In this document: positions 1 through 8,719 of the stretch, in pieces
Numbering within the stretch: position 1 is the first letter of the stretch
Layout: every line of letters begins with the position of its first letter
Assembly (NCBI GenBank): GCA_964616825.1
Contig: CAZTSX010000008.1
Span: 65,230-129,229, forward strand
DNA from: QYOJ01 sp964616825
GTDB taxonomy: Bacteria > Bacteroidota > Bacteroidia > Bacteroidales > FEN-979
Length of the DNA stretch: 64,000 nucleotides
Direction: 5' to 3'
Translations under genes and position numbers: made by a program
Notes under the pieces: generated by a model
What the model was told of the DNA's origin: nothing
Seen by the model: the letters and a program-made list of their open reading frames with translations, nothing else
Databases searched by the model: none

Positions 1-1935
1 ATTACCGTTGTTTATCTCCGGGATCTTTCGAATGCTTTTCGACAATGTGTAACTGATCCATCCGCCAAATTTCCTCTCGTTCAGCCTGACAAGGAATTCA
101 GCGCCATAAGACCATCCTTTTCCTTCCCTGACTTCCCCTTCAATCTTTTCGTTGAGTAACAACTCTGCAAAATTCTTGAAGTCAATTACATGGTTCATAT
201 GCTTGTAATAGACCTCGACAGAAGTTTCAATCGTATTTTTTCTGAAGTTCCGGAAGTAGCCCAGGGCCACCTGGTCAGAAACCTGGGGTTTGATATTCGG
301 ACCGGCCGGAAACCAGATATCCAGCGGCGTTCCTGCTGTGGAGTTTTGAGCCAGTTGAAGGTATTGGTTCGTCCGTGAGTAACTTGCTTTTATTGACGAC
401 TTCTCATTGAAGGTATAGAGGAGTCCAAGACGAGGTTCAATACCGAAATATGTGTTGTAGAATTGTCCTGCAGGATAGACTGTGGAATCGATCGGATTGT
501 ATGCGGAATCGAAGTTGAAGATGGTTCCGGGCCCCACATTCTGGAACATGGAGAACCGAAGTCCGTATTTAAACGTCCAGTGTTCTCCAACCCGCTGCTC
601 ATTCCCTGCATAAACACCGGATTCCAGAGAGAAATTTTCAGGCACTTTAACTTCATTATATACTGTTTCGCTCCCAATTCCTTTGGCGATTCCCGGACTG
701 ATCATATGGTAGGTGCCGTCAATCCCAAAACGAAGCGTGTTTTTTGAATTAATATAATAGCTGAAGTCCCCTTTAACTCCGATATCTCGGAGGTTTGAGT
801 TCCATTCAAATGATGAAGTATACCCTTCCGGGGTTCCCAGCATATAACGATAGTCGCTATAGATAAAAGTGAAGTTGGCAAACAGTTTTGTGTTGAAGAG
901 GTGTTTCCAGCGAATGGTTCCGGTAGCATTCCCCCAGCTCATCTTGGCGAAGTCATTTTTAAAAACATCACGTCCAAAATAGCCGGAGAGAAAAATGTGG
1001 TTGTTTTGGTTGATGCGGTAATTAATTTTTGCGTTCAGGTCATAAAAATAGAGTTTGTTGTCGCGTAATGCCTCTTCACTCGAAAGAGCCAGAAACAGGT
1101 CGGCATATGTTCTGCGCCCTGAAACGATGAATGAAATTTTATCTCTCCAGATAGGTCCTTCAACGGTGAGACGCGAAGCAATGATCCCGATTCCTCCGGT
1201 CACCTCAAATCGTTTGGAGTTCCCCTCTTTCATCCGCACATCCAGCACCGAAGAGAGTCGTCCCCCATACCGGGGCGGGATATCTCCTTTGTAAAGCGTG
1301 ACATCTTTAATCGCATCATTGTTGAAGACCGAAAAGAAGCCCATCAGATGAGATGCGTTATAGACGGTAGATTCGTCCAACAGGATCAGATTCTGATCCG
1401 GTGCGCCACCACGTACGCTGAAACCACTACCACCTTCACTCACCGACTGAACACCAGGAAGTAGTTGGATCGCTTTGATGATATCCACTTCACCCATCAG
1501 AGATGGGATCTTTTTGATGGTTTTCATGTCCATCTTAATGGTGCTCATTTCAGGTTGTACAATATTCTTGTTCGCTTGCTCACTTGTGATCTCAACTTCA
1601 TTCAGCATCTCCTGAGCAGGTTCCAGCTCAAGGTGAAGGGTGATGTTTCTATTCAACCTCACATCTCGCGTAACTGTTTGAAATCCAATGAATGAGATCT
1701 GCAGGGTGTAGGTTCCTTCCGGTAATGTTAAAGAGAAGTTGCCATAGATATCTGTGACCGTTCCGGTTTTCAATTCTGCTACATAGATAGTTGTACCGGT
1801 AAGATCTTCCCCGTTGGATTTATCCCGAACGGAGCCGCTGATGGTCCATTTTTTTGGGAGCTCTGTTTCTGTTGCTGTGACAGGATGTTCACACAGGAAA
1901 AAAAAGGTAAGAAGTAACAGGTATAGAAATTTCAT
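1..1935 (-). CDS. TonB-dependent receptor, partial (C-terminus beyond window)
   Basis: An open frame runs from an ATG at 1935 to the left edge (645 codons) without a stop, so the C-terminal barrel strands are missing. Residues 1-22 form a hydrophobic signal peptide. Residues about 30-105 are a carboxypeptidase-like regulatory domain (ISGSVRDKSNGEDLTG). The plug follows, with GFSVRGGAPDQNLILLDE at about 171-188, and then aromatic-rich barrel sequence. This layout is typical of Bacteroidetes outer-membrane receptors that take up a ligand using TonB energy. No SusD partner or substrate clue is in the window, so the ligand is unknown. Confidence 0.9.
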   Translation of the reverse strand, partial: MKFLYLLLLTFFFLCEHPVTATETELPKKWTISGSVRDKSNGEDLTGTTIYVAELKTGTVTDIYGNFSLTLPEGTYTLQISFIGFQTVTRDVRLNRNITLHLELEPAQEMLNEVEITSEQANKNIVQPEMSTIKMDMKTIKKIPSLMGEVDIIKAIQLLPGVQSVSEGGSGFSVRGGAPDQNLILLDESTVYNASHLMGFFSVFNNDAIKDVTLYKGDIPPRYGGRLSSVLDVRMKEGNSKRFEVTGGIGIIASRLTVEGPIWRDKISFIVSGRRTYADLFLALSSEEALRDNKLYFYDLNAKINYRINQNNHIFLSGYFGRDVFKNDFAKMSWGNATGTIRWKHLFNTKLFANFTFIYSDYRYMLGTPEGYTSSFEWNSNLRDIGVKGDFSYYINSKNTLRFGIDGTYHMISPGIAKGIGSETVYNEVKVPENFSLESGVYAGNEQRVGEHWTFKYGLRFSMFQNVGPGTIFNFDSAYNPIDSTVYPAGQFYNTYFGIEPRLGLLYTFNEKSSIKASYSRTNQYLQLAQNSTAGTPLDIWFPAGPNIKPQVSDQVALGYFRNFRKNTIETSVEVYYKHMNHVIDFKNFAELLLNEKIEGEVREGKGWSYGAEFLVRLNERKFGGWISYTLSKSIRKIPEINNGN

Positions 1936-1976
1936 CAATGTAGTTAGTTTGCCTAGCATGTTGAACTGTGAACATT

Positions 1977-2540
1977 TTATCTCCGGATGACTTCAAACTC
2001 TCCATTTGCTCTTATCTTGATGATTGTAGAAGGTTTGGTTTCCCGGAGCGAATCATGTGCCAGATTTACCTTGTAATCCACCTGATTGGCAATTTCTTCA
2101 GGAATCCATTTGAAAACAAGTGGAGCTGGCTGCCCTGAAATATTAGCAGATGTGGAAACGATGGGTCTCTTAAAGTTTCGGATCAGTTTATAACAAAACT
2201 CATAGTTAATCACCCGGATCGCAATGGTTCCATCATCTGCAATGATATTTTTAGCCAGGTTTTTGGCTTTTGGATAAATGATAGTAAGAGGAGTGTTGAC
2301 ATTCTCAATCAGGTCAAGAATAACATTGGGAATGTCTTCAACATATTCGAAGAGCCGCTCCTTCCGGTCCAGAAGGACGATCAGGCTCTTACCCTCCATC
2401 CGTTTCTTGATCTTGAAGATTTTCTGAACTGCTTTGGGATTGGTCGCATCACAACCAATGCCCCAGATAGTATCCGTCGGATAGAGGATCGTTCCCCCTT
2501 TCCGCAAAACGTCCAGACAATTTTTAATCTCCTGCTTCAT
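1977..2540 (-). CDS. tsaC: L-threonylcarbamoyladenylate synthase (Sua5/YciO/YrdC family)
   Basis: The product of 187 residues is a single YrdC-like domain. It shows the N-terminal PTDTIWGIGCDA stretch (residues 21-32), the basic IKKRMEGKS nucleotide-binding segment (44-52), STSANISG (129-136) and a terminal PSTIIKI (170-176). The family makes threonylcarbamoyl-AMP from threonine, bicarbonate and ATP for the t6A37 tRNA modification in the cytoplasm. The length fits TsaC rather than the longer Sua5. A YciO paralogue is the main alternative. It follows the TonB receptor start by about 40 bases on the same strand. Confidence 0.88.
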   Translation of the reverse strand: MKQEIKNCLDVLRKGGTILYPTDTIWGIGCDATNPKAVQKIFKIKKRMEGKSLIVLLDRKERLFEYVEDIPNVILDLIENVNTPLTIIYPKAKNLAKNIIADDGTIAIRVINYEFCYKLIRNFKRPIVSTSANISGQPAPLVFKWIPEEIANQVDYKVNLAHDSLRETKPSTIIKIRANGEFEVIRR

Positions 2541-2621
2541 GAAAACAACTAACCAAACCTTTTAAAACCAACCTGCAAATATATAGAATAAGGATTATAT
2601 GTTAATAACTTTTCTCGTTTG

Positions 2622-3626
2622 TTAAATGCGGGATACCAGTTGAGACACTTCGATCTGCATCGCACAATTAAAATGATCATACGGGCAACGTTTAAGCCCA
2701 TGAAGTCCACATGGCCTGCATGTTAGGGTTTCAGTAACCTCAATGATTGCTGCATCGTCAGACAACGGTCCAAAACCGAAATAAGGTGTTGTAGAACAGT
2801 ACACAACGGTAACCGGTGCGTTTACGGCGGAGGCCAGATGCATGGGTGCGGAATCATTGGTGAAGTTCATCTTCGCTTGCTTCATGAGAGCGGCGGATTC
2901 CAGCAGGCTAATCTCTCCAGCAAGGTTGATTATATTGAATGCCGGATACCGGATATCGGATACCGGATGCCGGATTTTCTCACAGAGATCAAAGTCCGCT
3001 TTCGATCCGAGCAAGTAGACAGTTGCTTCCGGAGGGATTTTACTGATCAACTCCACCCATTTTTCAACCGGAAACTGTTTGGTAAACCAGAGGGATGCGG
3101 GAGAGACGGTATAATAGATTTTCGATTTTTGATGTTCGATTTTCGAATGCATCCCCAAATCCCTTGAAGGGGGATATAACTTTGGTTTCTCCGGTTTCTC
3201 GTTTGTCAAATCAGCGATCAGAGCTTGATTCCGGTCTGTTTCGTGAATATCCGGTCCGATTTCATGACGAATACGTCTGGTGAAACAACGGGATAGTGGA
3301 TTTTTATCGAATCCGACACTCTCTTTAGCTCTTGATAATACGGTCAGGAGCCCGGTGCGGGTGAAACGCTGAATGTCTACAACCAGATCGTAGTGTTCTT
3401 TTCGGATCTGTTTGATCAGCTTGAGGAACTCTTTTTGCTTCCCGGCCTTATCCCAAATAATGACCTGATTTAGAAACGGGTGATCCCTAAATAACTCTTC
3501 CATTCCCTTCTTAACCATCATGTCGAGATCTGCATCCGGAAAGTAGGGGTGCAGCTTTTCAAGAACGGCGGTAGCCAGAATGACATCCCCGATCGAGGCG
3601 GTTTGGATAACCAGGATCTTTTTCAT
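2622..3626 (-). CDS. Glycosyltransferase family 9 (heptosyltransferase-like)
   Basis: I start at the ATG at 3626, which overlaps the dapD stop by four bases (ATGA); an upstream in-frame start at 3713 would lie inside dapD. The 334-residue product opens with MKKILVIQTASIGDVILAT, the usual GT9 N-terminus, and has the C-terminal TNDSAPMHLASAV nucleotide-sugar site (about 256-268) and a Cys-rich tail (CRPCG, CPYDHFNC). GT9 enzymes add heptose or related sugars during LPS core synthesis at the inner membrane. Two tracts (about residues 158-170 and 217-229) are encoded by 7-bp tandem repeats at 3118-3156 and 2942-2976. They look like in-frame insertions into loops. Confidence 0.88.
   Translation of the reverse strand: MKKILVIQTASIGDVILATAVLEKLHPYFPDADLDMMVKKGMEELFRDHPFLNQVIIWDKAGKQKEFLKLIKQIRKEHYDLVVDIQRFTRTGLLTVLSRAKESVGFDKNPLSRCFTRRIRHEIGPDIHETDRNQALIADLTNEKPEKPKLYPPSRDLGMHSKIEHQKSKIYYTVSPASLWFTKQFPVEKWVELISKIPPEATVYLLGSKADFDLCEKIRHPVSDIRYPAFNIINLAGEISLLESAALMKQAKMNFTNDSAPMHLASAVNAPVTVVYCSTTPYFGFGPLSDDAAIIEVTETLTCRPCGLHGLKRCPYDHFNCAMQIEVSQLVSRI
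2942..2976. repeat. 7-bp tandem repeat (CCGGATA) inside the GT9 gene
   Basis: Five consecutive heptamers: CCGGATA, CCGGATA, TCGGATA, CCGGATG, CCGGATT. The reading frame of the glycosyltransferase passes through without a stop, giving a stretch that reads RHPVSDIRYPAF. Confidence 0.85.
3118..3156. repeat. 7-bp tandem repeat (CGATTTT) inside the GT9 gene
   Basis: Degenerate heptamers CGATTTT, TGATGTT, CGATTTT, CGAATGC encode residues near MHSKIEHQKSKI. It is the second repeat tract within one coding sequence, and again in frame. Confidence 0.75.
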
Positions 3627-4441
3627 ACGGGTACGTCGAATTCCCGCAATGCCTGGTTTAATGATGTTTTGCGGTTGGTTGATTCTTTTCGCTGTCCAAT
3701 GATCAGGGCACAAGCTACCTGGTATTCACCTGCAGGAAATGATTTTGTGTATGAACCGGGGATCACAACAGATCGGGGCGGGATGAATCCGTTGATCTCG
3801 GTGGCTGTATTTCCTGATACATCAAGGATTTTTGTTGATGATGTGAGAACAACGTTGGCACCCAGTACAGCCTCTCTCTCAATTCTTACACCCTCCACAA
3901 TAATAGAACGGGAGCCGATGAAACACTCCTCCTCAATGATCACAGGAGCTGCCTGTACCGGTTCCAGGACACCACCTATTCCAACCCCTCCACTCAGGTG
4001 TACATTCTTGCCAATCTGCGCACAAGATCCGACCGTAGCCCAGGTATCAACCATCGTCCCGGAATCGACATAAGCGCCGATGTTGATGTATGAAGGCATC
4101 ATGACCACTCCCCGAGCGATGTAGGAACCATAGCGGGCAAGTGCATGAGGTACCACCCGAACTCCTTTTTGTTCATAATCCTTTTTTAGTGGGATCTTAT
4201 CAAAGAATTCAAGGGGGCCAGACTTGGATGTCTCCAGCTTTTGGATCGGGAAATAAAGGATGACTGCTTTTTTAATCCAATCGAATGTGATCCACTCTGT
4301 TCCATTAAACTCCGCTACCCGCAGCCTGCCTTTGTCGAGCAAGTCAATCACAAGCCGGATGGCCTGTTGTGTTTCACTTTTTTTCAACATCTCCCGGTCA
4401 ACCCAGGCTGCTTCCACAAGCGCTCTGATATCATCTGTCAT
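3623..4441 (-). CDS. dapD: Tetrahydrodipicolinate N-succinyltransferase
   Basis: This 272-residue protein has an N-terminal helical domain (TDDIRALVEAAW) and then hexapeptide repeats of a left-handed beta helix (GAYVDSGTMVDTWATVGSCAQIG, shown here only in part: VDSGTMVDTWATVGSCAQ). The final part ends FDVPV. It transfers succinyl from succinyl-CoA to tetrahydrodipicolinate in the diaminopimelate/lysine pathway. Length and motifs match DapD throughout. It is translationally coupled to the downstream GT9 gene by an ATGA overlap, although the two functions are linked only loosely through envelope synthesis. Confidence 0.95.
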   Translation of the reverse strand: MTDDIRALVEAAWVDREMLKKSETQQAIRLVIDLLDKGRLRVAEFNGTEWITFDWIKKAVILYFPIQKLETSKSGPLEFFDKIPLKKDYEQKGVRVVPHALARYGSYIARGVVMMPSYINIGAYVDSGTMVDTWATVGSCAQIGKNVHLSGGVGIGGVLEPVQAAPVIIEEECFIGSRSIIVEGVRIEREAVLGANVVLTSSTKILDVSGNTATEINGFIPPRSVVIPGSYTKSFPAGEYQVACALIIGQRKESTNRKTSLNQALREFDVPV

Positions 4442-4488
4442 AATTCCCTGTTTGGTTGATCAAAATTATGGAAAAAAATTAAGTTTCT

Positions 4489-4496
4489 TACCTTTG
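4489..4496 (+). promoter_or_regulatory. Candidate -7 box upstream of ruvX
   Basis: TACCTTTG matches the Bacteroidetes -7 consensus TAnnTTTG and lies 14 bases before the ruvX ATG, so the leader would be very short. No good -33 TTTG is present at 19-21 bases upstream, so this is tentative. Confidence 0.35.
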
Positions 4497-4510
4497 CGCT
4501 CAATTTGATT

Positions 4511-4921
4511 ATGGGACGAATCCTGGCAATAGATTATGGCAGAAAACGCGTTGGCCTTGCGGTTACTGATGAATTACAGATTATAGCTACGGGACTGGGT
4601 ACAGTTCATGCTAATGATACCCTCGATTATCTGAAGCGTTATATCAAAGATAATGAGGTGGATTGTTTCGTGATTGGTGAACCAAAAGACATGAAAAACC
4701 GGCCATCTGAGTCGGAACGGTTTATTGCCCCCTTTGTAAAATCCCTGAGGAAAACATTTCCGGATATCCTCATAGAACGCTTTGATGAGCGCTTTACCTC
4801 CAGGATGGCTTCTCAGGCGATCATTGATGCCGGCGCTAAAAAAAAGGATCGACAAAATAAAGCGCTGGTAGATACCGTTAGTGCTACTCTGATCCTGCAA
4901 TCATACCTCGAAACTACATGA
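4511..4921 (+). CDS. ruvX: Putative pre-16S rRNA nuclease / Holliday junction resolvase-like YqgF
   Basis: The product of 136 residues begins MGRILAIDYGRKRVGLAVTD, the first strand of the RNase H-like fold with its catalytic Asp, and has ERFDERFTSRMA and DTVSATLILQSYL further on, all typical of YqgF/RuvX. The family trims the 5' end of 16S rRNA. I choose the ATG at 4511 over the TTG two codons upstream because the family begins at this Met. The stop overlaps the def start (ATGA, 4918-4921), so the two genes are translationally coupled. Confidence 0.92.
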   Translation: MGRILAIDYGRKRVGLAVTDELQIIATGLGTVHANDTLDYLKRYIKDNEVDCFVIGEPKDMKNRPSESERFIAPFVKSLRKTFPDILIERFDERFTSRMASQAIIDAGAKKKDRQNKALVDTVSATLILQSYLETT

Positions 4922-5493
4922 CATTACCGATTGTTGCTTATCCACATCCCATACTGAAAAAAAAGACGGTAGAAATTGAACCTGACTATCCGGACCTGGA
5001 CGTTTTTTTATCCGACATGTGGGAGACGATGTACCAGGCTGATGGGATCGGACTTGCAGCCCCTCAGGTTAACAGATCCCTTCGTCTGTTTGTGATTGAT
5101 GCCTCCATTCTGTCTGAACACCATCATCCTGAAGCTGACGGATTTAAAAAGACCTTCATCAATCCAACGATTCTGATCCAGGAAGGTGAAGAAGAATTAC
5201 ATAACGAAGGATGCCTTAGTTTCCCGGGTTTACATGAAGAGATCCAACGAAAATCGGTTATTCATATTCACTATTTGGATGAGAATTTTCAGGAGTTTGA
5301 GGAGAGATATGACGGCATTCTGGCCCGGATCATCCAGCACGAATATGACCATATTGAAGGGATCACGATGGCAGAACGAATCAGTCCGTTACGGAAAATG
5401 TTGTTAAAAAGGAGGCTGAGTGATATTGCTTCGGGAAATATTGACGTTCATTACAAGATGATTTTCCCATCAGTGAAGAAAAAGAAGAGTTGA
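4918..5493 (+). CDS. def: Peptide deformylase
   Basis: The 191-residue protein has all three deformylase motifs: GIGLAAPQV (residues 43-51), EGCLSFP with the metal-binding Cys (97-103), and QHEYDHIEG with two metal-binding His and the catalytic Glu (140-148). It removes the formyl group from nascent proteins in the cytoplasm. It is coupled to ruvX by a four-base overlap; this ruvX-def pair is common in Bacteroidetes. A 7-bp tandem repeat tract starts immediately after the stop. Confidence 0.96.
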   Translation: MTLPIVAYPHPILKKKTVEIEPDYPDLDVFLSDMWETMYQADGIGLAAPQVNRSLRLFVIDASILSEHHHPEADGFKKTFINPTILIQEGEEELHNEGCLSFPGLHEEIQRKSVIHIHYLDENFQEFEERYDGILARIIQHEYDHIEGITMAERISPLRKMLLKRRLSDIASGNIDVHYKMIFPSVKKKKS

Positions 5494-5548
5494 TGCTCGA
5501 TGCTGGATGCTGGATGCTGGATACTTGATGACTGGATGTTGAATATGT
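5494..5548. repeat. 7-bp tandem repeat tract (GATGCTG family)
   Basis: Directly after the def stop there are about seven degenerate copies of a 7-bp unit (GATGCTC, GATGCTG three times, GATACTT, then 8- and 7-bp variants). The frame stays open through the tract, so an apparent N-terminal extension of the next gene is an artefact of the repeat. Confidence 0.85.
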
Positions 5549-5574
5549 ATTATTTGTTTAAAGCGAAAATAGTG

Positions 5575-6105
5575 ATGAAAAGAACATTTATTTTTACGAC
5601 CCTGGTTTCGGCCATTTTGCTTGTTAGTTGCCAACCCTCCAGGGAGAACATGGAGCAACAGATTGCTTCCCTTGAAGCTCAGTTGTTTAATGCTGAGAGT
5701 GGTTTTTCCCGTGCAGGCGCAGATAGCCTCATCCAGGAATATCAGGAATTTGCGGAAGCCTTTCCCGATGACTCGTTAGCCCCGGTTTGTCTTTTTAAAG
5801 CGGCATCGATGATCATGAATTTACAGGATGGCCCCCGGGCAATCGCCCTCTTTGATAAAATCCAAACCTCCTATCCCGACTATGAGAAGGCGCCATTATG
5901 TCTGTTCTTTACCGGGTATGTACAGGAAAATGTTCTTGGCGACATTGATCAGGCTCGGGAGACGTATACGCTGTTTATTGAAACCTATCCCGAAAACGAT
6001 TTTGTAGATGATGCTCAGGCTTCCATTAAAAATCTCGGTAAAACGCCGGAACAGATGATTCAGGAATTCGAAACCGGACAGCAACAGGCCGAAGAGGAAA
6101 AGTAA
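5575..6105 (+). CDS. TPR-like lipoprotein
   Basis: The ATG at 5575 gives a 176-residue protein with a lipoprotein signal (MKRTFIFTTLVSAILLVSC; the lipid-bearing Cys is about residue 19). Helical repeats follow, of the tetratricopeptide/outer-membrane assembly lipoprotein type (ADSLIQEYQEFAEAFPDDS, APVCLFKAASMIM, ARETYTLFIETYPEND). It ends in a charged Gln/Glu tail. Proteins like this are anchored to the outer or inner membrane and act as scaffolds; the partner cannot be told. It resembles YfgC/BamD-type TPRs only in fold. The earlier in-frame ATG at 5500 lies in a repeat tract and is rejected. Confidence 0.75.
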   Translation: MKRTFIFTTLVSAILLVSCQPSRENMEQQIASLEAQLFNAESGFSRAGADSLIQEYQEFAEAFPDDSLAPVCLFKAASMIMNLQDGPRAIALFDKIQTSYPDYEKAPLCLFFTGYVQENVLGDIDQARETYTLFIETYPENDFVDDAQASIKNLGKTPEQMIQEFETGQQQAEEEK

Positions 6106-6130
6106 TCCTCTCAGCCGTGTGTTAGTTGTT

Positions 6131-6961
6131 TTACCCTGAAACAATTTCCACCAGCTTGATCGCCTGAACTGCCTCCTTGATATCATGAGTCCGGAGAATC
6201 CCGGCCCCTTTAAGCAGTGCAATCGTATGGAGGACTGTTGTGCCGTTCCCAGCTTCGCGAGCTGTCACGCCAAGTGATTTCTGGATCATCGATTTCCGGG
6301 AGAGACCTGTGACGACCGGACAACCAAGGGTCTGAAACTCTGGTAGTCGCCGCAGAATCTCGAAGTTGTGGTCTAGCGTTTTCCCAAAACCGAATCCAGG
6401 ATCGATTAATACCTGTCCGAAATCCATCTTCCGAAGTTTCGAAATCTGTTGTTGAAAGAAATAAGCAATCTCAGCTATAACATCCTTGTATTGGGGATTA
6501 TGCTGCATGGTCTCCGGTTTCCCTTTCATGTGCATCATGATATAGGGGACATTAAGCCGGGCGATGGTTTCCAGCATGCCCTCATCATATCGACCCCCAT
6601 AGATATCGTTGATCATATTTGCTCCAAGGTTCACAGCGTCTTTAGCTACGGAGGCATGATAGGTATCGATCGACAAAAAAACATCGGGGAAATAATGCCG
6701 GATTGCTTTCAATGAAGGAATGAGACGTTCCATCTCTTCGGATTCACTCACGTTGAGAGATCCCGGACGTGTAGAGACCGCTCCCAGGTCAATGATGGAA
6801 GCTCCCTCCTCCAACATCTGTTCCACTCGTTTCAACTGGATATCGATGGAGTTGTGCTTCCCTCCATCAAAAAATGAATCGGGAGTCAGATTCAGGATCC
6901 CCATCACTTTCGGGGAAGAGAGATCCAGGTGTTTACCGTTACTGATTAAGGTTTTTGGCAT
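6131..6961 (-). CDS. folP: Dihydropteroate synthase
   Basis: The protein of 276 residues carries GILNLTPDSFFDGGKH near the N-terminus, DLGAVSTRPGS, NMINDIYGG, DPGFGFGKTLDHN and the GLSRKS phosphate loop, all hallmarks of DHPS. It condenses p-aminobenzoate with dihydropterin pyrophosphate in folate synthesis. The ATG at 6961 puts the motifs at their normal distances; a start at 6985 would add eight residues. It converges on the TPR lipoprotein and is divergent from the DUF1599 gene. Confidence 0.95.
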   Translation of the reverse strand: MPKTLISNGKHLDLSSPKVMGILNLTPDSFFDGGKHNSIDIQLKRVEQMLEEGASIIDLGAVSTRPGSLNVSESEEMERLIPSLKAIRHYFPDVFLSIDTYHASVAKDAVNLGANMINDIYGGRYDEGMLETIARLNVPYIMMHMKGKPETMQHNPQYKDVIAEIAYFFQQQISKLRKMDFGQVLIDPGFGFGKTLDHNFEILRRLPEFQTLGCPVVTGLSRKSMIQKSLGVTAREAGNGTTVLHTIALLKGAGILRTHDIKEAVQAIKLVEIVSG

Positions 6962-7050
6962 GACTTGATATGCGCAAAAATACAAATCTTATTGCTGTCT
7001 GTTACCAGAATTCTTCCTACTTTTATCCTCTCAAAGCAGTTCCTTTTATT

Positions 7051-7608
7051 ATGGACTCCATTCAGCGTACCAGTGATCAGTTTGATGCCGTGATTACAGC
7101 TTGTCGGGAGGTATTTCTGATGAAGATGAAAGATTATGGTACGGCCTGGCGAATTCTGCGGATCCCCTCGATTACGGACCAGGTTTATATCAAAGCCCAG
7201 CGTATTCGGAGCATCGATAGCAAAGGAGCTCAGAAGATTGAAGAGGGCATCCGGCCGGAGTTCATTGGAATTATCAACTATTCGGTTATTGCACTCATAC
7301 AGCTGGATATGGGATCGGCTGAGAGCATTGAAATCCTGCCATTTGAATCGGGAGAAGAACTGTACGACACCTGTATCAAAGCAGCAAAGGAGCTGATGCT
7401 CAATAAAAATCACGATTATGGGGAAGCATGGAGAAATATGCGGCTTAGCTCTCTGACCGATATCATCCTGATGAAGCTCATGCGCATCAAGCAGATCGAA
7501 GATAATGAAGGGAAGACCTTCATCTCGGAGGGTATCGACGCCAATTATTTCGATATCATCAACTACGCAGCGTTTGCACTCATCAAACTGGATTATGAAG
7601 ACGGTTAG
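7051..7608 (+). CDS. DUF1599 family protein
   Basis: The ATG at 7051 gives 185 residues made of two similar halves, each with a K-x-DYG-x-AWR motif (MKMKDYGTAWRILR and NKNHDYGEAWRNMR) followed by an R-x-RxI-x-xIE/D stretch and an ending of the I/FDIINYxxxALI kind. This is the DUF1599 duplicated fold found in Bacteroidetes; its biochemical role is not known to me. The start at 6970 would run into the folP leader and lacks family support. It overlaps the next gene by 14 bases. Confidence 0.85.
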   Translation: MDSIQRTSDQFDAVITACREVFLMKMKDYGTAWRILRIPSITDQVYIKAQRIRSIDSKGAQKIEEGIRPEFIGIINYSVIALIQLDMGSAESIEILPFESGEELYDTCIKAAKELMLNKNHDYGEAWRNMRLSSLTDIILMKLMRIKQIEDNEGKTFISEGIDANYFDIINYAAFALIKLDYEDG

Positions 7609-8710
7609 AACCCTTTTTCGGATAGTTACCGGAATCGTTTTCATCTTTTCCGGGTTTGTCAAAGGCATCGACCCGCTTGGTACGGTATACAGGATACATG
7701 ACTATTTCATGGCTTTCGGCACATCCTGGGCGAATGATTTTGCACTCTTTCTGACAATCTTCCTTTGCGTACTGGAATTCACTCTTGGGATTAGCCTGCT
7801 TTTCAATCTCTGGATCCGGAAAACTGCCTGGGTGCTGTTGCCTATGATGACTTTTTTCACCATCCTCACTTTCTTTGACGCCTTTTTTAATATGGTTCCT
7901 GACTGTGGCTGCTTTGGTGATGCAGTGATGCTGACCAATATGGAGACTTTCCTTAAGAACCTTGTGTTGATGGCTGTTGTGATTCCGATATTCATCTGGC
8001 GAAATCGATTCAAGAGTCTGTTCAAGCCAGCCGGAGATAGGATCCTTCTCCTCTCCATTGTCATCCTGTTTACCGGACTATCAATGTTTTGTCTTTGGCA
8101 TCTTCCGGTCATCGATTTCCGTGGATGGAAAGTTGGCGCACAGGTGAACCAACCTGTGGAATCTGATATCGATTTTTACGTGACATATAAGAATCGGCAT
8201 ACTGGAGAAACAGAGGAGTTTCTGGCCCCCGACTATCCATGGAATGACTCCACATGGCTGGCCGATTGGATCTTTGTCAGCCAACGTGTTGAAGATCCAA
8301 ATCAGGGTGATATGACATTGCTGGCTGAAGATGTTGATGGAAATGACATGGCTCAGAGTCTCCTGAATATCCCTGATTACCACTTTTTTGTTATCGCCTA
8401 TGACCTGGACAACACAAACCAGAAGGCTTTTCAAAAGCTGGAATCACTGTTTCAGAAAATCAATGATGCAGGATATTCCTTCATCTGCCTGACCAGCACT
8501 ATGCCTGATGACATTTCAGCATTTAAAGAGAGGAGTGGAATTATGTTTGATTTTTATAATTCAGATGATGTGGTTTTGAAAGCAATGATCAGGTCTAATC
8601 CCGGGTTGATTTTGCTGAAAGATGGAAAGGTATTGGAGAAGTGGCACTATAATGATTTCCCGGAGTGGGAGTACTTGAAAGAAAAATTCCAGCTTCGAGT
8701 CATCGAGTAA
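7595..8710 (+). CDS. BT_3928-type DoxX-like membrane protein with thioredoxin-like C-terminus
   Basis: The product is 371 residues from the ATG at 7595, which lies inside the end of the DUF1599 gene. The first 190 residues hold four to five membrane helices of the DoxX/methylamine-utilisation type (IVFIFSGFVKGIDPLGTVY; DCGCFGDAVMLT). The rest is a soluble domain resembling a thioredoxin fold without a clear CxxC. In Bacteroides the same protein type sits between DUF1599 and tpiA genes; here tpiA follows after two intervening genes. Its last residues and stop are encoded by a short repeat (8695-8719) that recurs at 52869-52887. Confidence 0.8.
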   Translation: MKTVRTLFRIVTGIVFIFSGFVKGIDPLGTVYRIHDYFMAFGTSWANDFALFLTIFLCVLEFTLGISLLFNLWIRKTAWVLLPMMTFFTILTFFDAFFNMVPDCGCFGDAVMLTNMETFLKNLVLMAVVIPIFIWRNRFKSLFKPAGDRILLLSIVILFTGLSMFCLWHLPVIDFRGWKVGAQVNQPVESDIDFYVTYKNRHTGETEEFLAPDYPWNDSTWLADWIFVSQRVEDPNQGDMTLLAEDVDGNDMAQSLLNIPDYHFFVIAYDLDNTNQKAFQKLESLFQKINDAGYSFICLTSTMPDDISAFKERSGIMFDFYNSDDVVLKAMIRSNPGLILLKDGKVLEKWHYNDFPEWEYLKEKFQLRVIE

Positions 8711-8719
8711 CGAGTATCT
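8694..8719. repeat. Short tandem repeat shared with 52869-52887
   Basis: Degenerate CGAGTCAT / CGAGTAA / CGAGTAT units cover the stop codon of the upstream gene. The 19 bases at 8701-8719 are identical to 52869-52887, more than 44 kb away, where they end a longer 7-bp repeat tract. Confidence 0.75.

Noticed and set aside
5500..5574. N-terminal extension of the TPR lipoprotein
   Set aside because: The 25 extra codons are translated repeat DNA; the lipoprotein signal starts at 5575.
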